A stretch of 64,000 bases of DNA from JACADW01 sp963747985 (GTDB lineage: Bacteria > Acidobacteriota > UBA6911): assembly GCA_963747985.1 (NCBI GenBank), contig CAVVHG010000006.1:186001-250000 (forward strand). The letters run 5' to 3'. Of the stretch, positions 62,046 to 64,000 are shown piece by piece; position 1 is the first letter of the stretch, and each line of letters opens with the position of its first letter. The translations under genes and the position numbers were made by a program. The notes under the pieces were generated by a model, which worked only from the letters and a program-made list of their open reading frames with translations, did not search any database and was not told the origin of the DNA.

Positions 62046-62402
62046 ATGAAATCCGGCAAGATACCTCTCTTGTTGTTGCCGTTGTTGGTTTTCATACTCT
62101 TGATCCAGGCCTTAGCGTTCGAATCGGGGAGTACGTCGGTTACTCTGGGAAAACCTGCCATCGTGAGCGGCAAGGAGTTGCAGCCGGGGGAGTATCAGCT
62201 CAAATGGGTGTCCGGCAACCCCGACTGCCGGGCGACTCTTTACAGGCGCGGAAAACCGGTGATCGAATTCCGCGGCAAGCTTGTCGACCGGAATGCAAAA
62301 GCGCCGGCCACGGCAGTGGCGGCGGTCGACGGCCCGGACGGCAAGCCTGTAATCAAGGAGATTCGGATCGGGGGCACGACAACCGTTCTGGTCCTCGAGT
62401 AG
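62046..62402 (+). CDS. Small secreted hypothetical protein
   Basis: 118 residues from the ATG at 62046 with AGGAG upstream. A strong hydrophobic leader (IPLLLLPLLVFILLIQALA) is followed by a compact, probably beta-rich domain with GKELQPGEYQLKW, YRRGKPVIEFRGKLV and a final IRIGGTTTVLVLE. Similar short proteins with the G-ELxPGxYxLxW pattern occur in Acidobacteriota, to my knowledge without known function. It is probably periplasmic. Confidence 0.65.
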   Translation: MKSGKIPLLLLPLLVFILLIQALAFESGSTSVTLGKPAIVSGKELQPGEYQLKWVSGNPDCRATLYRRGKPVIEFRGKLVDRNAKAPATAVAAVDGPDGKPVIKEIRIGGTTTVLVLE

Positions 62403-62496
62403 TACTCCGACCCAGGCCAGGCAGGCCCGTCCAGCTTCTTGCTCCATGCCGGGATGCCATAGCTGACGGCGGGATGCCTGGCCTCCACTACTTCTG

Positions 62497-63303
62497 TCAG
62501 GGCTTGACCGCAGCGCCACCGGTCGAGGGCGCCCTGGGCTGTATGCCAGTCGCCTGTTTGTGCCACTGCTCGATGGCGGACATGTCACCGCCGCGCGCGG
62601 CATAGTCGGCGGCAAACACGCCTGCCTCGGCTTCGCGTCCCAGGGCAACGGCGGTGCGCAGCAGCAGGACGTAGACTTCCAGCGGCGGAGCGAGCGTCCG
62701 GTCGAAGATGTGCCGGTATGTCTGGTAAGCCTCGGTCGCGCGGCTCGCGGTCTCGTAGGTGCGTCCCAACTGAATAATCAACTCCAGGTCTCCCGGGTGA
62801 CGGCGGACCAACGTCTCCATGGTCTCGATGGCGGCGTCCGGGAATCCTGCGGCAACGAGGGCCCGTGTCAAGGCCTTCCCGGTTGCGGCATCTTCGTGTG
62901 AGAGCAGGAAAGCCCGCTGGAACGCATCCACGGCCCCGGCGTTTTGTTTGAGCTGCAGCCGGGCGGCACCAAGGTTGTACCAGAGATTGACCTCGTTCGG
63001 GAACCGGCGCACCAGCTTCTCGAGATTACGGGAGGCTTCAGGCAGATTGTTGCTGCGCAGAGCATCATTCGCACGGGCAATCACAGCCTCCCAGTTCTCC
63101 CCTTCCAGGCTCTCGTCGGGGCCGGCCGGTTCTTCCCCCCGCCCGGCGTAATACCCCTTTCTGGCATAGATCTGGAGGCCGGGGGCCGAGCAGGTGACCC
63201 TGATACGGTGGAAGCGTCCGTCGACAGGCTGTCGCGACATGTAAGCCAGGTAATAGGGGTGGACATGGAGTGCGGTTTGTTTCCCGCACTCCATGCGGTT
63301 CAC
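62497..63303 (-). pseudogene. Truncated VWFA-related protein with C-terminal TPR repeats
   Basis: The frame begins with about 12 residues encoded by a perfect hairpin (63264-63295). It then continues with GRFHRIRVTCSAPGLQIYARKGYYAG, the last strand region of the VWFA-related Acidobacterial domain seen complete at 6293-8221. Four to five TPR-like repeats follow (ANDALRSNNLPEASRNLEKL, WYNLGAARLQLKQ, AIETMETLVRRHPGDLELI). The signal peptide and the VWA domain with its MIDAS are missing, so this is most likely the 3' part of a decayed gene. The remaining ORF could still make a cytoplasmic TPR protein of up to 268 residues. Confidence 0.6.
63264..63295. repeat. Perfect 12-bp hairpin at the truncation point
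   Basis: CATGGAGTGCGG (63264-63275) and CCGCACTCCATG (63284-63295) flank an eight-base loop. It lies 49 bases after the tpx stop and exactly where homology of the truncated VWFA-like gene ends. It may be a tpx terminator (no T-run) or the scar of a small palindromic insertion. Confidence 0.55.
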
Positions 63304-63343
63304 TATTTCCTGGGTGATTCGCCCTGGCCGGCTCTCGGGGCAA

Positions 63344-63847
63344 CTACGACTTCAACGCTGCGAGCGCCTTGGCGTAGTCGGGCTCATGTACGATTTCCGA
63401 AACCTGCTCCGTGTATTTCACCTTGCCGTTTTCGTCGACGACCACCACGGCCCGGGAAAGCAGTCCCGCGAGCGGGCCGTCCTGGATCCGCACACCGTAG
63501 GCATCGCTGAAGCTGGAATCCTTGTACTCCGATGCGGTGACGACGTTGTTCAGCCCTTCCGCCGCGCAGAATCGCCCTTGAGCGAAAGGAAGATCCCTCG
63601 AGATGCAGAGCACAGTCGTGTTGTCCAATTTCGACGCTTCAGCGTTGAACCTTCGGACCGACGCCGCACAAACCGGTGTGTCAAGGCTCGGGAAGATGTT
63701 CAGCACGACCTTCCTGCCGCGGTAATCCTTCAGAGACAAGTCGCCCAAATCCGACTTGGTCAGTTTGAAGTCAGGTGCGGCACTGCCGACCGCCGGCAAG
63801 GTTCCGGCAGAATGCGCCTCGTTGCCCTTGAACGTGATCCTGGCCAT
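63344..63847 (-). CDS. tpx: Thiol peroxidase (peroxiredoxin Tpx)
   Basis: 167 residues. Reduces hydrogen peroxide and organic peroxides using thioredoxin. The catalytic motif PSLDTPVCAAS (peroxidatic Cys near residue 60) and the resolving Cys in GRFCAAEG (near 94) are both present, as in typical atypical-2-Cys Tpx enzymes. A GGAGGAGA site precedes the ATG. It is the last complete gene of the window and probably protects the anaerobic enzymes encoded elsewhere from oxidative damage. Confidence 0.95.
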   Translation of the reverse strand: MARITFKGNEAHSAGTLPAVGSAAPDFKLTKSDLGDLSLKDYRGRKVVLNIFPSLDTPVCAASVRRFNAEASKLDNTTVLCISRDLPFAQGRFCAAEGLNNVVTASEYKDSSFSDAYGVRIQDGPLAGLLSRAVVVVDENGKVKYTEQVSEIVHEPDYAKALAALKS

Positions 63848-64000
63848 TCTCTCCTCCTTTGTTTCCCTGTTTCAGTGCACCCACCACGGGAGCCCCGCCC
63901 CTTTCGCGACAGGGTGCCTCGAAGGATACCACACCCCGCTACGATCCCGTGCGGCGGGTCTCCGACGCTGTGAGTAACTGCAAATACAACCGCAGAGACG

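Overview
The window is about 64 kb of GC-rich bacterial DNA that looks like a member of the phylum Acidobacteriota, probably an anaerobic or facultative, sugar-degrading lineage. The phylum call rests on a full-length VWFA-related 'Acidobacterial domain' protein (6293-8221), a truncated second copy (62497-63303), and two ECF sigma factors of the TIGR02999-like type, one followed by the start of a protein kinase gene. I cannot assign a class or genus. Gene density is high and most genes sit alone or in pairs. Several loci carry gene remnants and hairpin-rich repeats.

Region by region: 1-5794 is a hydrogenase operon. It holds the C-terminal part of a NuoF-like subunit, a NuoG/HdrA hybrid, MvhD, MvhG, MvhA and a maturation protease, and together they look like an NAD-linked group 3c-type [NiFe] hydrogenase. 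The large subunit (3860-5320) has an in-frame TGA (4049-4051) exactly where the second cysteine of the N-terminal nickel-binding motif belongs, with a SECIS-like hairpin 22 nt downstream. It is therefore a candidate selenoprotein with selenocysteine at an unusual ligand position, and this is the main discovery candidate. 5850-6270 is a compound palindromic repeat, repeated at 60431-60690. 6293-12043 holds a secreted VWA protein, a transglutaminase-like protein, a CehA/McbA-like metallohydrolase and a surface-type DUF6600 protein. 12230-16936 carries GH13, GH29 and a GMC oxidoreductase. 16985-21264 has an O-methyltransferase remnant and the central-metabolism genes fba, cysK and eno. 21369-28375 has a Tat-exported Gfo/Idh oxidoreductase, a sugar isomerase/epimerase, an HtrA-like protease, and a divergent C39-like peptidase/ATP-grasp pair.

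28496-30657 is a decayed (or badly sequenced) stretch: terC with about four frameshifts, a 5'-truncated frameshifted nhaR-like gene, and a frameshifted Lys/Gly-rich secreted protein. 30788-42423 returns to intact genes: an ECF sigma factor, an ion transporter, GH32, a fucose-isomerase-like protein, GH31, a membrane protein, a Gfo/Idh plus isomerase pair, and a DegT aminotransferase. A tRNA-Ser(UGA) lies at 42475-42564. 42660-44950 holds a secreted HExxH protein, a second ECF sigma factor with a 30-codon kinase stub, and a VapBC module. 45348-56907 contains an MttB-family methyltransferase, an aminotransferase divergent from a FeeM-like acyltransferase, and a minus-strand series consisting of a 1248-residue nucleotide-transporter/HEAT/cNMP fusion, two UroD/MtaA-like methyltransferases and a sodium:solute symporter. 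57007-64000 ends with another exported Gfo/Idh protein, a B12-binding radical SAM enzyme, a divergent thymidylate-synthase-like protein, a small secreted protein, the truncated VWFA/TPR gene and tpx.

Physiologically the window suggests uptake and hydrolysis of plant- or microbe-derived sugars (GH13, GH29, GH31, GH32, exported oxidoreductases, SSS transporter), glycolysis (fba, eno), and hydrogen metabolism that balances NADH and ferredoxin. Several genes have a -10 hexamer only 6-8 nt before the start codon, so leaderless transcription may be common. No CRISPR array, rRNA or complete insertion sequence was seen.
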